Positions 1 to 11,400 are shown, counted from the first letter of the stretch. The stretch: DNA of 64,000 nucleotides from Alphaproteobacteria bacterium (GCA_028285105.1 JANQQE010000027.1:62001-126000), one strand, 5' to 3'. Notes: generated by a model from the letters alone, not told the origin. Made by a program: numbers and translations.

Positions 1-2
1 CC

Positions 3-314
3 GGGGACTTGTATCATGTCGTTGTCCGCAGCGGGGGCGTCGAATGGGAGCATGGCGTTACGCTCGATCCGCCAACCGGTCCCGTAAGACATTGGCCGAC
101 CTCGATCGAACATGCCGCCCGTATTCACGATGACACCTGGGTGGCTGAGATTGCGATCCCGCTGGATGCGTTTCCGGAAAACCATCGGGCTGAATCGGTT
201 TGGGGATTCAACGTAGCCCGGTTCGACTATGCCTCGCAGCAGTATTCCAACTGGGCGGGTGCGGTTGGGAATGTGTACGACCCGCAGGCGCTCGGCAACT
301 TGACGATTCCGTGA
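3..314 (+). CDS. C-terminal fragment of a CBM9/DOMON-like carbohydrate-binding domain protein (5' truncated by window edge)
   Basis: Open frame from window edge; 'DDTWVAEIAIPLDAF...WGFNVAR' resembles the CBM9-like family. Confidence 0.6.
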   Translation, partial: GDLYHVVVRSGGVEWEHGVTLDPPTGPVRHWPTSIEHAARIHDDTWVAEIAIPLDAFPENHRAESVWGFNVARFDYASQQYSNWAGAVGNVYDPQALGNLTIP

Positions 315-460
315 CCGCAGTTCATGCGATTAAAGTGAGTGCGGTACATTTATGAAGAAGGGCGTCAGAACTTGCACATCGCATCGTTTTGAATTGATTG
401 CCCGGTGGACGGCAACTACGATTGTATGTAGTAACGAAAACTGCACCAAAGACGACTCCA

Positions 461-1303
461 ATGATGCTCACGAATCGCCACGGCAAAATCATAAGTTCGA
501 GCCCTGGTGAACATGCATTCACGCTGATCGAACTCTTGACGGTGGTCGCGATCATCGGGTTACTGATTTCGATCTTGATGCCGTCGCTGGGGCGGGCCCG
601 CGAGCAGGCGAAGGGCGTCCACTGCCTGGCCCGTCTCAAGGACATCGGCACAGGATTAGCCGCCTACGAAAACATCAGCAGCGACTTTGTCCCTCCGGCT
701 GAGTGGAACCCTGACGCCGACGAATATCCGGAAGTGGTCTACGGTTGGCAGGAAATCCTGTTTGCCTACATCTACAAGGAACCGGTTTTTCGCCCTGAAA
801 CAATGACGCCGGTTAGTTTTCCTGTGCAGCGCAATCTCGAAGCGGAGCGATTCGCCGGATATTTCATCTGCAAAGCGGCTCCAACCCGCGGGGTTAACAG
901 CGGACACTATCGCGTGTACTTGCCCGGCTGGTCGGGAGGTTCGTACTCGCTGAATCCGGACGGCACGTTCGACGAAACCAGCGGCCCCGATCCGAGGCGG
1001 ACTACAACCCGATCGTCGGTCAGTCCGAAAGCCGTGCTGATCGGCGATTCCAACGACAATTCCGAACGCGGCGATGGCGATTTTAACAATGCCGTCAAAG
1101 ACGATTGCAGCTACATCGACGCGGGAGAAGCCGACATCAGCGGTACCGTTCCGGGCACGGGCAACCGGTTTTCCGATCGCCACTACGGTGGAACGAACTA
1201 CCTTTTCGCCGATCTGCATGGCGAGTGGGATACCAAGCTTCGTGAAAAGCTTTCGCGGGATTTCGATTTGAATGGCGTGTTGGATATCGCCGTCGCGCCT
1301 TAA
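461..1303 (+). CDS. Type II secretion/prepilin-like protein with N-terminal methylation motif (DUF1559-like)
   Basis: 'AFTLIELLTVVAIIGLLISILMPSLGRAREQAKG' prepilin signal; C-terminal H-X9-DG-like 'RHYGGTNYLFADLHGEW'. ORF opens at 398; ATG at 461 preferred. Confidence 0.85.
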   Translation: MMLTNRHGKIISSSPGEHAFTLIELLTVVAIIGLLISILMPSLGRAREQAKGVHCLARLKDIGTGLAAYENISSDFVPPAEWNPDADEYPEVVYGWQEILFAYIYKEPVFRPETMTPVSFPVQRNLEAERFAGYFICKAAPTRGVNSGHYRVYLPGWSGGSYSLNPDGTFDETSGPDPRRTTTRSSVSPKAVLIGDSNDNSERGDGDFNNAVKDDCSYIDAGEADISGTVPGTGNRFSDRHYGGTNYLFADLHGEWDTKLREKLSRDFDLNGVLDIAVAP

Positions 1304-1342
1304 TGCGTTGTTGCAATTGCTAGAAAGGATGTCTCGATTCTC

Positions 1343-2005
1343 ATGAGCAGTCGTAACGCTTTGACGTTTCTCAAAACGTATATCGCGTCGCCGAATGTGA
1401 CTGGTGCGGTTGCGCCGAGTTCGCGCGGACTTGCTTTGGCGCTGACGTCTCCGCTTCGTGCCCATGATGGACCGGCACGGATTTTGGAGGTGGGGGCTGG
1501 CACGGGTCCGGTGACGCGAGTGATTGGCGAGTGCATGGGGGCTGACGATCGTTTGGATGTCTGCGAGATTCAGCCCGAGTTGGCCGACGTGCTGGAAGCG
1601 GGGCCGCTCAATCAGGGCAAGTTACTAACCGCCAAAAATGAGGGCCGGGTTCGCTTGATCCGCGCACCGATTCAGGAAGTCGATGCGGCAAGTTCCTATG
1701 ATTTCGTGATTTCGGGACTGCCGTTTACCGCATTTGACTTGGAGAGTGTGCGCGAAATCGTAAGCGTCATTCGCAGATCAATGAAACCGGGCGGTGTGTT
1801 CAGTTATTTCGAGTACATTGCCCTCCGCGCGATTGGCCGCAACCTTGGATTCAAAGCAACACGGGATCGACTCAAACCGGTGTCGGTCTTTCTTGACGAG
1901 ATGATCGCGAATCATCAAGTCAATCGTCAGTCCGTGATGCTGAATATCCCGCCCGCATATGCTCGCCATCTTGTGTTCGCCGAACCCCAATCAAATGACG
2001 CTTAA
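1343..2005 (+). CDS. SAM-dependent methyltransferase, phospholipid N-methyltransferase-like
   Basis: 'ILEVGAGTGPVTRVI' SAM motif; 'FLKTYIASPNVTGAVAPSSRGLA' N-terminus typical of PmtA-like proteins. Confidence 0.75.
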   Translation: MSSRNALTFLKTYIASPNVTGAVAPSSRGLALALTSPLRAHDGPARILEVGAGTGPVTRVIGECMGADDRLDVCEIQPELADVLEAGPLNQGKLLTAKNEGRVRLIRAPIQEVDAASSYDFVISGLPFTAFDLESVREIVSVIRRSMKPGGVFSYFEYIALRAIGRNLGFKATRDRLKPVSVFLDEMIANHQVNRQSVMLNIPPAYARHLVFAEPQSNDA

Positions 2006-2948
2006 GCCTCGATTTATTCCATCGCAACATTCGGTGCCGTTGTTGCTGATTGGCTTTGCAATGTCGATTGCTGGCTGTAAAGAAAACTCTCCATCGCCGA
2101 AACCGAAGTACCAACCTGAAGTCCCTAACACAACCGTCGCTACAGATGTCGACACTGGCAAATCGAATACACCTGCCAACTCGACGAACGACCCAACCAC
2201 AGTACGTTTCGCCAATGCGATATTCCTAAAGCCAGGTATGGATGCAGAAGCCGATGATGCGCGAATGGCACCGCTCCTGGTTTGGGAGAGGGTTGGCAAG
2301 TCTTCGGGTGACATATTGGCCACGCTCGGTGAGCCGGTCGAATCTTCTGGCGATACGGTTATCTTATTCGAGGACAGAGTCGAAATTGGAGGCGCGCTGT
2401 ATGAACGCAAGGCCCACATCTGGACGTATTCCAATGCGCCAACGGACCAACCATTGATCGGATGTGTACAGACTGTTTTGAATCGGGACGCATCGCCCGT
2501 GCTGTGGCACGTTTTCGATTCGCACGACGCCGAAACCAATTCGCTTTACGTCGCTCAGTCCATCGAACATGCCGCCAAACGGGAGCATGGCCAACCGCTG
2601 GAAGGGCGGCGATTCGTTGTTGAGTCCTTGCATGAACCATCGGTCATTCGTGTCGCGCGACTGCTTGAAGACGGATCCGAACCCATGGGCCCGATGGTTT
2701 ATATATCTGCCAACCCTCATAAAGTTGCTGCGGTGGCCTGTCGCTGTATGGATTCGCAGGTCGATGAGATTGAAGATGCACGGTTCTATCGATTGGTACG
2801 GTTTACGTCGCGTGATGAGTCGAATGCGTCGATCATTGAGCAGGTTCAAAACTATTTCGAGTCGAACGGAATCGTTTTAGACGAACAGTTAAGGGCGTTT
2901 CTAGAATGCGATCTTGCCGAACATCTGCGCCTTCCTTCAACGCTGTAA
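1995..2948 (+). CDS. Hypothetical lipoprotein
   Basis: Signal peptide with lipobox 'SIAGC'; ATG overlaps the preceding stop region. Confidence 0.7.
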   Translation: MTLKPRFIPSQHSVPLLLIGFAMSIAGCKENSPSPKPKYQPEVPNTTVATDVDTGKSNTPANSTNDPTTVRFANAIFLKPGMDAEADDARMAPLLVWERVGKSSGDILATLGEPVESSGDTVILFEDRVEIGGALYERKAHIWTYSNAPTDQPLIGCVQTVLNRDASPVLWHVFDSHDAETNSLYVAQSIEHAAKREHGQPLEGRRFVVESLHEPSVIRVARLLEDGSEPMGPMVYISANPHKVAAVACRCMDSQVDEIEDARFYRLVRFTSRDESNASIIEQVQNYFESNGIVLDEQLRAFLECDLAEHLRLPSTL

Positions 2949-2971
2949 ATTCGAGCGAAGGCCTACCCGCC

Positions 2972-4099
2972 CTAGTCTGCTTTGGCAGCATCGCGATAGA
3001 GTTGGATGTATCGCGAAACGACAGCCTCCCATGAGCAATGTTCGCGGACGAAGGTCGCCCCATTTTCGCCCATGGCTTTAAGTTCAGCGGGGGTCGATCT
3101 GACGAGTTTGCCCAACGATGGCAGTATTCCTTTACGCGACGGTTCGACGACGGCTCCGGCGCCTGCTTTGGCGAGACCGTCGATTCCCAATGCCGTCGAA
3201 GCGAGCGTCGCTTTTCCGTACCACATCGCCCAAAGGATCGCGTTCGGTAGGACAGGTGCCACGGCTGGCAGCGCTACAATCTCTGCAACTTCGAGGATGG
3301 ATCGCTGCTGAGCGCGATTGGGAAATACGACAAATTCACCGATATCTTCTTTGCCGTGACGACGTGCGGCGGCTTTGAAAAGGTCCAGACAATTGTCGAT
3401 GGGCCGGCCGGCGATGACGATCCGCCACGATTCGAGCTCGTCCTCCAATTCATCGCATGCTTTGAAAAAGGGGATCAAGCCGAGTTGCCTGTCAATGTCG
3501 CCGAGGTACGCGAGGATTCGCTTGCCATCGCCCAGGGGAAGTTTGTCCGTTTGCGCTTGTTCGGCGGTGGCATCGTTTTCGGCGGAGTAGTCGCAACCGA
3601 CCGGCAACGGTGTTGCGCTAAATGGGAGTCCACGCTGATTCAGCAAATCGGCTTCCATCTGATTTAGGCAAGTGACTCTCTTTGCCCATCGGAGTTTCTT
3701 GTTAAGCCGCCGATTCTCCAACCATAGCGACAGTTTGCCGCGCCCCTTCAGGTGTGATGTCAGCGAGCCATGCGTCGAAACGACGACCGGTTTGTCTTCG
3801 CCTTTAGCCGCCGCCGAAGCGATGGTGGCCACCCCCGACTTGGGGCAGTGAATGTGGATGACGTCGGCGCGGCGAACCAACGGGGAGATGGCTCGAAGGG
3901 CTTCGATTGGTTGGTCTTCATCGACGGAGACTACTTCTTGTGCGGCGAAATGTTCGGGTTCATGCGTGTCGTGCGAAGCCCCGGAGACAATGTCGCACGC
4001 GATATCGTTTTTGGCCAATGCGGCGATATATCCCGGGAGTATGGTTGAAAACATTCCCGGATGCAGGTCCATGCTTTCGACAACTTGGAGGATACGCAT
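2972..4099 (-). CDS. Glycosyltransferase, group 1/family 4-like
   Basis: 'MRILQVVESMDLHPGMFSTILPGY', 'DVIHIHCPKSGV', 'VVVSTHGSL', 'LAYLGDIDRQLGL' GT-B features. Confidence 0.8.
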   Translation of the reverse strand: MRILQVVESMDLHPGMFSTILPGYIAALAKNDIACDIVSGASHDTHEPEHFAAQEVVSVDEDQPIEALRAISPLVRRADVIHIHCPKSGVATIASAAAKGEDKPVVVSTHGSLTSHLKGRGKLSLWLENRRLNKKLRWAKRVTCLNQMEADLLNQRGLPFSATPLPVGCDYSAENDATAEQAQTDKLPLGDGKRILAYLGDIDRQLGLIPFFKACDELEDELESWRIVIAGRPIDNCLDLFKAAARRHGKEDIGEFVVFPNRAQQRSILEVAEIVALPAVAPVLPNAILWAMWYGKATLASTALGIDGLAKAGAGAVVEPSRKGILPSLGKLVRSTPAELKAMGENGATFVREHCSWEAVVSRYIQLYRDAAKAD

Positions 4100-4415
4100 C
4101 TTTTGGGGTTCCACTGTGTGTTATGACCGTGATACAGAAAGGGCGGCTATACTGCGTTGAACGCCCCTTGCTGAGTGGTTTCCATTTGTCGCGATTGTAT
4201 GATTTGTAACCGGGACTGTCACCGGTCAATTCATGGCCAGTATGGCTTGGCGAATAAGGCTATTCTTTCGGAACATTTACTGGCTTGTTACACTCGGTTG
4301 CCGGATCGCTTGATGGTGTGCCGATACAATTTTCGACGGCGGTAGCTGCATGAACAACGGTCAAAGCCGAATACACTCCTATCGTATGAATACGAGAACT
4401 CGTGGAGAGCCAACG

Positions 4416-6851
4416 ATGACACTGAAGCGGGCTATTCGTTCTGCCTTCGTGATTGTGCTGTCAATCTTTGCCCAAGAAGGTTTGGGGCAATCCAAAGCGC
4501 CGGACGTGAAGCTGTCGCTCTTGTCAAACGTTGCAGAAGTTGCACCGGGGCAGCCGTTTGAGTTGGCGCTGAAGTTCGAGTTCCCGAGTGGTTTTCATCT
4601 CTATTGGGAGAACCCGGGCGACAGCGGACTCGCACCGCAGGTCAAATGGAATTTGCCCGAGGGTTTTGCGGCTGGTCCGTTGCAGTTCCCCGCACCGAAG
4701 ACGCACAAAGCCAGTGGCTTGACCACATACGTACTCGAAGGCTCGCCGATTCTTTTAACGACGGTGACGCCGAGCAAGGATGCGAATGTTGGCGGTACAG
4801 TCAAGATCGATGCTGACGTCAGTTGGCTGATTTGCAAAGAGTCGTGCTTTCGAGGTAGCGAGTCTGTTAGCATCGCGCTTTCGATCGCAGCGCAAGCCAA
4901 ACCGGTTGAAGACGACATCGTCTTCAAGTTGGCACGCCGATCGCTGCCGGTTGCGGCGAACAAGGCGTCATACATTTCGATCAAACCAAGCGTTTCAAAA
5001 CCAAGCGTCTCAAAGGGCGATTCATTTGAAGTCATTCTCGATGTCGATATCAAGGATGGCTACCACACGCAGTCCAATGCACCGCTTGGCGAGTTTTTCG
5101 TTGCGACGTCGGTTTATCCTCGAATCGCGACGGGTATGAGTTTTGGCGAGCCCGCTTGGCCGGAACCGCACATTCGCGACGACAAGGTTCTTGGGAAGAT
5201 CAGCGAGTTTGAAGATGCCTTCAAGGTCCGCGTTCCAGTAAAGCTGGAATCGAAAACCGCAAGTGCCGACGTTCAACTCACTGGATTGCTGAAGTATCAG
5301 GCGTGCGATGAGAAGGGTCGGTGTCATACACCTCAAGCGGTGGAATGGGCGGTCAACGTCAAATCGGAGTCGGTGGTGGCTGGGGCGCAAGATGCGGCGG
5401 TCAATGGCAACGGTGCGGCTGCGGAACCTGCGGTGGTTGCTCAAGTTGACGCGAATGACGATAAGCCCTCAGACCGTCCTGATTCAGGCGACCCAAAGTT
5501 AGACGGGCCGACATCGGATGCCAGTGAACCGAAAGGAGTTGCCGCGACGACGAACGTTGCCAAACCGGTGGACAACGGCTGGATGTCGCGGTGGGGCATT
5601 TGGGGCGCGATTCTCGGGGGGATGATTGGCGGCTTGATCCTGAACATCATGCCTTGTGTGCTGCCGGTCATATCGATCAAAATTCTTAGCTTCGTGCAGC
5701 AAGCCGACGAAGATCCCAAGCGCGTGTTTCACCTGGGATTGATGTTTTGCGCGGGCATTATCGTTTCGTTTTGGGCGCTGGCGGCTGGGATTCTGGCGAT
5801 CCGGGCGGGAAGCGACTCGTCGGCGGGTTGGGGGGCGTTCTTTCAGGAATCCAAGTTTATCATCAGCATGTGTGCGTTGATGTTTGCGTTTGCGTTGAGT
5901 CTGTTTGGCGTTTTTGAAATATCGTTACCGGGCTCGGCCTCGACGTCACTTTCTGGCGCGACCGAACGCGAAGGCTTGACGGGAGCGTTCATGAAGGGTG
6001 TGCTGGCGACATTGTTGGCAACGCCTTGTACCGCACCATTTCTTGGACCGGCGATCTTTTTTGCATTGACGAGTTCGGTATTCGTGGTTGCGATCGTGTT
6101 TACGGCTGTTGGTGTCGGGATGGCGCTGCCATACTTCCTGCTGACGGCGCGTCCCGGCTGGCTCAAGTATCTGCCGCGCCCTGGTGCCTGGATGAATACA
6201 TTCAAGCAACTGATGGGATTCTTGTTGATGGGCACGGTGGTGTGGCTTGTTTGGCTTTACGCAAATACTTCGACTTCTGATGACTTGGTAATGCTGCTGT
6301 TGTTCTTGGTACTGCTGGCCGTCGCGTGCTGGCTTTACGGAATCATAAATCCCATGTGGTCAGTGCCTCGAAAGACGGTCGTCGGAATTCTGTCATTGTC
6401 AGTATTTGGTTTCGGAATATGGTATTCGTTCCTATATGTACCTCCTCAACTTGAGTGGAGGGAATACGCGAAGGGCCGCGCGCAACAACTTTCAGAGGAT
6501 GGGTACACAGTCTACGTCGACTATACTGCGCGATATTGCACGACATGCTTAGCCAATAAGAAGTTGGTCCTTCACAGTGAGCCCATCCGGAGACGGTTTT
6601 ACCTTGACGGCACAATTCCAATAAAGGCGGATTTTTCGGACGAAAGTCCAGACATTGCGGCGGATCTCGCATCATTTGGAGTGAGTGGTGTTCCTCTAAA
6701 CGTTATCTATCCAGCAGGGCGCCCCAATGAACCAATTGTATTGCCAACGATACTGACCAAGAACGTTGTCATCGATGCGTTAAAGCAGGCGGGACCGTCC
6801 CAATCGAGCGAGCCTCTGCCCGATGATGTCGTAGCCGCAGTGAAACGATAG
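4416..6851 (+). CDS. Protein-disulfide reductase, DsbD/ScsB family (DsbD-alpha-like N-domain, TM core, thioredoxin-like C-domain)
   Basis: 'FPSGFHLYWENPGDSGLAPQVKW', TM core 'GGLILNIMPCVLPVISIKILSF', 'ATPCTAPFLGPAIFFAL', C-terminal 'ARYCTTCLANK'. ORF opens at 4350. Confidence 0.88.
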   Translation: MTLKRAIRSAFVIVLSIFAQEGLGQSKAPDVKLSLLSNVAEVAPGQPFELALKFEFPSGFHLYWENPGDSGLAPQVKWNLPEGFAAGPLQFPAPKTHKASGLTTYVLEGSPILLTTVTPSKDANVGGTVKIDADVSWLICKESCFRGSESVSIALSIAAQAKPVEDDIVFKLARRSLPVAANKASYISIKPSVSKPSVSKGDSFEVILDVDIKDGYHTQSNAPLGEFFVATSVYPRIATGMSFGEPAWPEPHIRDDKVLGKISEFEDAFKVRVPVKLESKTASADVQLTGLLKYQACDEKGRCHTPQAVEWAVNVKSESVVAGAQDAAVNGNGAAAEPAVVAQVDANDDKPSDRPDSGDPKLDGPTSDASEPKGVAATTNVAKPVDNGWMSRWGIWGAILGGMIGGLILNIMPCVLPVISIKILSFVQQADEDPKRVFHLGLMFCAGIIVSFWALAAGILAIRAGSDSSAGWGAFFQESKFIISMCALMFAFALSLFGVFEISLPGSASTSLSGATEREGLTGAFMKGVLATLLATPCTAPFLGPAIFFALTSSVFVVAIVFTAVGVGMALPYFLLTARPGWLKYLPRPGAWMNTFKQLMGFLLMGTVVWLVWLYANTSTSDDLVMLLLFLVLLAVACWLYGIINPMWSVPRKTVVGILSLSVFGFGIWYSFLYVPPQLEWREYAKGRAQQLSEDGYTVYVDYTARYCTTCLANKKLVLHSEPIRRRFYLDGTIPIKADFSDESPDIAADLASFGVSGVPLNVIYPAGRPNEPIVLPTILTKNVVIDALKQAGPSQSSEPLPDDVVAAVKR

Positions 6852-6860
6852 AATAACTGT

Positions 6861-7571
6861 ATGGATCGCTATTCGATCATCACCAACAAGCTGCCGCGCG
6901 AAATTGTCCTGCTCAAAGGGCTGCCTTGCGTGTGGAGCAAATGCACTTTCTGCGATTACATCGAAGACAACACGACCGATGAACATCACATTCAACGCGT
7001 CGCCGATGAAGAACTTTCGAAAGTGACCGGTGCGTACGGGCGGTTGGAGATCATCAATTCCGGCAGCATTCAGGAATTGACGCCGCCGGTGCTGGAACAA
7101 GTCCGCGAGTTGCTTCACCGGTTGAACATTTCCGAATTCATATGCGAATCGTACTGGTCGTACCGCAAGAGCTGGAATGAAACGCGGGCGTACTTTGGTG
7201 TGCCGACGCGCATCAAGCTTGGCGTGGAGACGTTTGACGATCATGTGCGAAACGTTGTGCTTAACAAGGCGATGTATTTTGACGATCCCGCCGACGTCGC
7301 GAAGTTGACCGATACCGTATGCCTGATGGTGGGGATTCGCGGGCAGAACAGGGACATGATCCGCCGCGATATCGATATCCTCATCGAGCAGTTTGCGTTC
7401 GGCTGCGTCAATGTGTTCACGCCAAATACCAAGAGTGCGACGCTCCTGGACCCGGAAATCAAGGCGTGGTTCTGCGAAGAGTTTACCGAACTCGATGCGT
7501 ATCCGAACATCGAAGTGCTGCGCGAGAACACCGACTTTGGCGTCGGGGATATGTCACTTCCGATCCTTTAA
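6861..7571 (+). CDS. Radical SAM protein
   Basis: 'MDRYSIITNKLPREIVLLKGLPCVWSKCTFCDYIED' cysteine cluster near N-terminus. Confidence 0.75.
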   Translation: MDRYSIITNKLPREIVLLKGLPCVWSKCTFCDYIEDNTTDEHHIQRVADEELSKVTGAYGRLEIINSGSIQELTPPVLEQVRELLHRLNISEFICESYWSYRKSWNETRAYFGVPTRIKLGVETFDDHVRNVVLNKAMYFDDPADVAKLTDTVCLMVGIRGQNRDMIRRDIDILIEQFAFGCVNVFTPNTKSATLLDPEIKAWFCEEFTELDAYPNIEVLRENTDFGVGDMSLPIL

Positions 7572-8342
7572 GCTGTGCCTGCGAGGTTCAGTGCCAGGGC
7601 GATTCAAAATGACCCGCCCAAGGGCCACCGCGCCGCGAATCAAAGCGCTGATGACGAGCAGCAACAGCAGGGTGATGACGGTCAGGCTCAACATGTTCCA
7701 ACTGCGTTCGATATAATTCTGGGTGGGGGCGAAAACCAATCCGGCCACGAACGCGATCACGCCGAACGATGCAATCGCGGCCAACGCGCCGCGCAGGTTT
7801 CCCGGCAGGGGGGCCATCCTTACAGTGAGGCAAATCAGCAGATACATGAACAGCCAAACCCGCCAATTGGCCCCGCCAGCTTGAACCGCGACGTTTAACA
7901 TTTGCTCCATCAGATCGATAAGGCTCCGCAGCAAATCCCAAAACGCTGGTACGCCCACGGGGACTTTTTGCAACACTTGTCCGGCGACGAGGTCGTTGAC
8001 TGTCACACCACCCAGAAGCATGGTGGAAAGAACGATGCCACCGGCGCAAGTCAGGATCGGCAAAACGCCGACGATCAAGGGACCGACCACCGGGATTCTC
8101 GATTTGGCGGAGGTGCTTTGCTTGGGGCTGGCCGACTCATCCTCGGACATCAGCGAAGTGCCCTCGACCGTTCCGCCGGTGACCAGCATGCCGATGACGT
8201 GACCAAGTTGGGCGGCGAGGGTTCCGGGCAACAGGACGATATTGACGATGCGCGACCGAACCATCCCTGCCCAGAGGAAGTACACGCCGGATGCACTCAG
8301 AACAATGACGAACATCCAAAAAACGGCGGCAACGTAAAGCAT
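7554..8342 (-). CDS. Hypothetical multi-pass membrane protein, possibly a degenerate M50-like protein
   Basis: Several hydrophobic segments; 'LLPGTLAAQLGHVIGMLVTGG'. Confidence 0.55.
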   Translation of the reverse strand: MLYVAAVFWMFVIVLSASGVYFLWAGMVRSRIVNIVLLPGTLAAQLGHVIGMLVTGGTVEGTSLMSEDESASPKQSTSAKSRIPVVGPLIVGVLPILTCAGGIVLSTMLLGGVTVNDLVAGQVLQKVPVGVPAFWDLLRSLIDLMEQMLNVAVQAGGANWRVWLFMYLLICLTVRMAPLPGNLRGALAAIASFGVIAFVAGLVFAPTQNYIERSWNMLSLTVITLLLLLVISALIRGAVALGRVILNRPGTEPRRHSLKDRK

Positions 8343-8496
8343 GCAAAAAACCTCCTGATCGACACCGAATCGAAACCCGAAGTTAATGGCCCTTCAAATG
8401 AGAAAATCGACCAAACGGTCCGGCTGCGCACAGTCAAAAAACGCAGGAGTCCGATCGAACCCGTCAAAGTTACCGTCGATTATCGCTTTGAATTGA

Positions 8497-11400
8497 TTAT
8501 CGCGAGGAAACCGGCCCGGTGACCGAATTGACGAATGCACCGAGGTCGTCGAAGTCGATGAATCGGTCGCCCGAGAGGTTGGCGGACTCGCAATGCGGTG
8601 TGGCTGATTGGCCGAAACACAACAGGAACATGGCGTAATCGCTCAAGTCCACATCGCCGTCAGCGTCGAAATCGCCGTCGCCGTAAGGTAGGCAAGTGTT
8701 GTCGGAAGCGCAGTACGACCCCGAATCGCAGTCAGCTTCGATGAGGCATTCGACGCAGGTGTTGCCATCTTCATCGCAGACCGGCAGCGACGGGTTTGTG
8801 CAGGGATCGCCGCTTGATTCGCACGCACTGTTGAAGCAAGTTTCTATACCCGTGCAGAACAGCCCATCATCGCATTCCAGTGGCGCGCCTTCGATACAGA
8901 TACCGTTGCTGCAAACCTCCAATCCATTGCAGTCGTCTCCGTCATTGCAAACGATGGGCATGCCCGCAACGCACAATCCGTTGCTACATACTTCAATGCC
9001 GTTGCACGCATCGCCATCATCGCATTCGACTGGTGTACCAGCGAGACAGATACCGTTGCTGCAAACTTCCAGACCATTGCATCCATCACCGTCGTCACAC
9101 TCAATAGGGTCGCCATCGAAGCAAAGTCCGTTGCTACAGATTTCGATGCCGTTGCAAGCATCCTGATCGTCACAGATCAGCGGTATTCCTGCGAGGCATA
9201 CACCATTGCTGCACATTTCTGCGCCATTGCACCCGTCGCCATCGTCACAATCGGCGTTGGCGAAACAGTCCGTCGACGCGGCGACGAAAACGTTGTCGAT
9301 GGCGGCTTCTATGACACTACCCTGGCCAGTCGCTACGCCGTCACTTGCGCTGAAGCGAATTTGTACCGAATCGGTCAGGTCGATGTATTCGTGAAGATTG
9401 ACTGAGATGCTGGTCCACAGGTTTGTACCGGTTTCGTCGAATGGAACCATGTCAACTTCGACCCAGTCCGAACCGTTGTCGGTGACTTCTGCGCTGAAGA
9501 AGTCACCATCTTCTTCGCCGACATCGCGGTTGTAGAACCATCGCACAAACGCAAACTTTGCCGTCAATTGGTTGCTCATATCGATCGGCGGCGAAACCAT
9601 TTCGACGATGCCGTTATCCACATCCTGGTTTCCGAGACTGCTGTTCTGGGCGGTAAATGCACATCCGACACCATCAAAGGGGTCTTCCGGCTGGGCGTCG
9701 TCACCGGCACTTGTGGTGCCATTGGGATCGCCAATAATCCAGTCGCCTTGGGTGGCTGTGCTGTTCGGGCCGCGAAGGTTCCAGCCGTTGGTGTTCCCGT
9801 CTTCAAAGTCGTCGGCAAATTTGGTGGTCATGCACGTGTCGAGGTCTTCTGCGCAAAATTCGCCAGGCGCACATGGCGTTCCCGGTGACAGGCATAAGCC
9901 GTCAATACATTCCTCGACGCCATTGCAGTAGAGTCCGTCGCCGCATTCGCTCGAAAATCCGCAGGTCGCAACGTCGCCATAGGTGAACGTCATTGTCAAG
10001 CCGGACGTGCTGATGTTGGCGATGATGTTTCCGGTTGGGACGATTTGACCGAATCGATACGAGTCGGTGTTGGGTACTGTGGTTTCGTCGATGCGATCCA
10101 CGCCATTGCCGTGGTATGCGTCGCCACCGTCGCCGCGATTGAACCCATGTTCGAGGTCGTAGTTGCCGTCGGCTTGTAAGACCGCAAGTCGGTAATGGTT
10201 GTTGTTCTGAGGCCAACCGGGCTGACCGGGAAAACCTTCGTCGGTGTTGTCCGGTTTCGCTTCGTCGACGTGCCAGATGACGAGTCCGCCTTGAGGCATT
10301 GCCGTTTCGATGCCGATCGGCTGACGGTTTTCGATCAGCAGGAATTCGTCGTCCGCATAACCGGCATCGATGCGGTAGACGACCTGGTTGAATTCGACGT
10401 TGGGTGCGGTGTAACGATTGGGCGAATCGATGACAATCGGTTCAAGCCAACCCAATAACATCTTGGAATAGGCAGAGAAGTGGGGCGGGTGATACTGCGA
10501 CTGGTCGAATCCCCAGGCGTTGGCCATCATTCCCCAAGAACCCGCACCTTGACCACCGCCATCGATGTCGTAATAGTCCGGCAGTCCAAAGAAATGGCCC
10601 GTTTCGTGAGCGGCGACACCGAGGCGACTTATATCGTTGCCGGAACTGCCCCAAAGCGCGGGTTCCGTGTGATAGTCAAACACATCGACCGCCACCCCGT
10701 TGCTGTTCAAATCATTGCTGATCCACCAGACAGTTCCTGGCACCTGGAAAAGTGCCCAGCGGTGTGACCAGATCCAATTACCGCCACCTCCGCCCGTCTC
10801 CGCGCCATAACCGGAATGGATGATGCTGATGGCGTCGATGCGTCCGTCGAGGTCCTGATCGAATTCGGCAAAATCGATGAATGGGTCAACTGCGTCGAGC
10901 GCATCCTTGACCATGCCTTGTGCGTTGTTCGGATAGTTCAGCGTCAAACCGTTTGAACCAGCCGCGTAATACGCTTCGGTTTGTGGAAGCGTGACCCATG
11001 CCGCCACCGTGCTGTTGATGGTAAGCTGGCCGTATGAGTTTTCGAGGAAGCAGTCGCGCACGCTGCCGGTTGGCGCGAGGGCTGGATCTCCGCCGGCTGC
11101 ATTCCAAAGCACGTCGAAGTCTTCCTGCGGGCGAGTGTGGACACCGAAGTCATGATCGGCAAATTTGCATAACACGACTAGATTCTTGACCGTCCCTTTT
11201 GCGCCGGAACTTTTGTCGCTGCGTGCGGATTTGTTTTGCGCCGACGCGGGCGGTTCGGCGAGCAATCGTCTGCGTGTTGCATCGACGTACCGTTGATCGG
11301 GTTGGATCTTGGGCGACAGACCAGCTGTCAGCGGACTTGACTTACCGACGAGCAGATCGGTCGCGGTCAATTGGCCTCGGGCGTTGCGTTTGGCGTAAAC

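Noticed and set aside
4981-5012. Short direct repeat encoding KPSVSKPSVSK in the DsbD-like gene
   Set aside because: Two-copy micro-repeat in a linker; too small to interpret.
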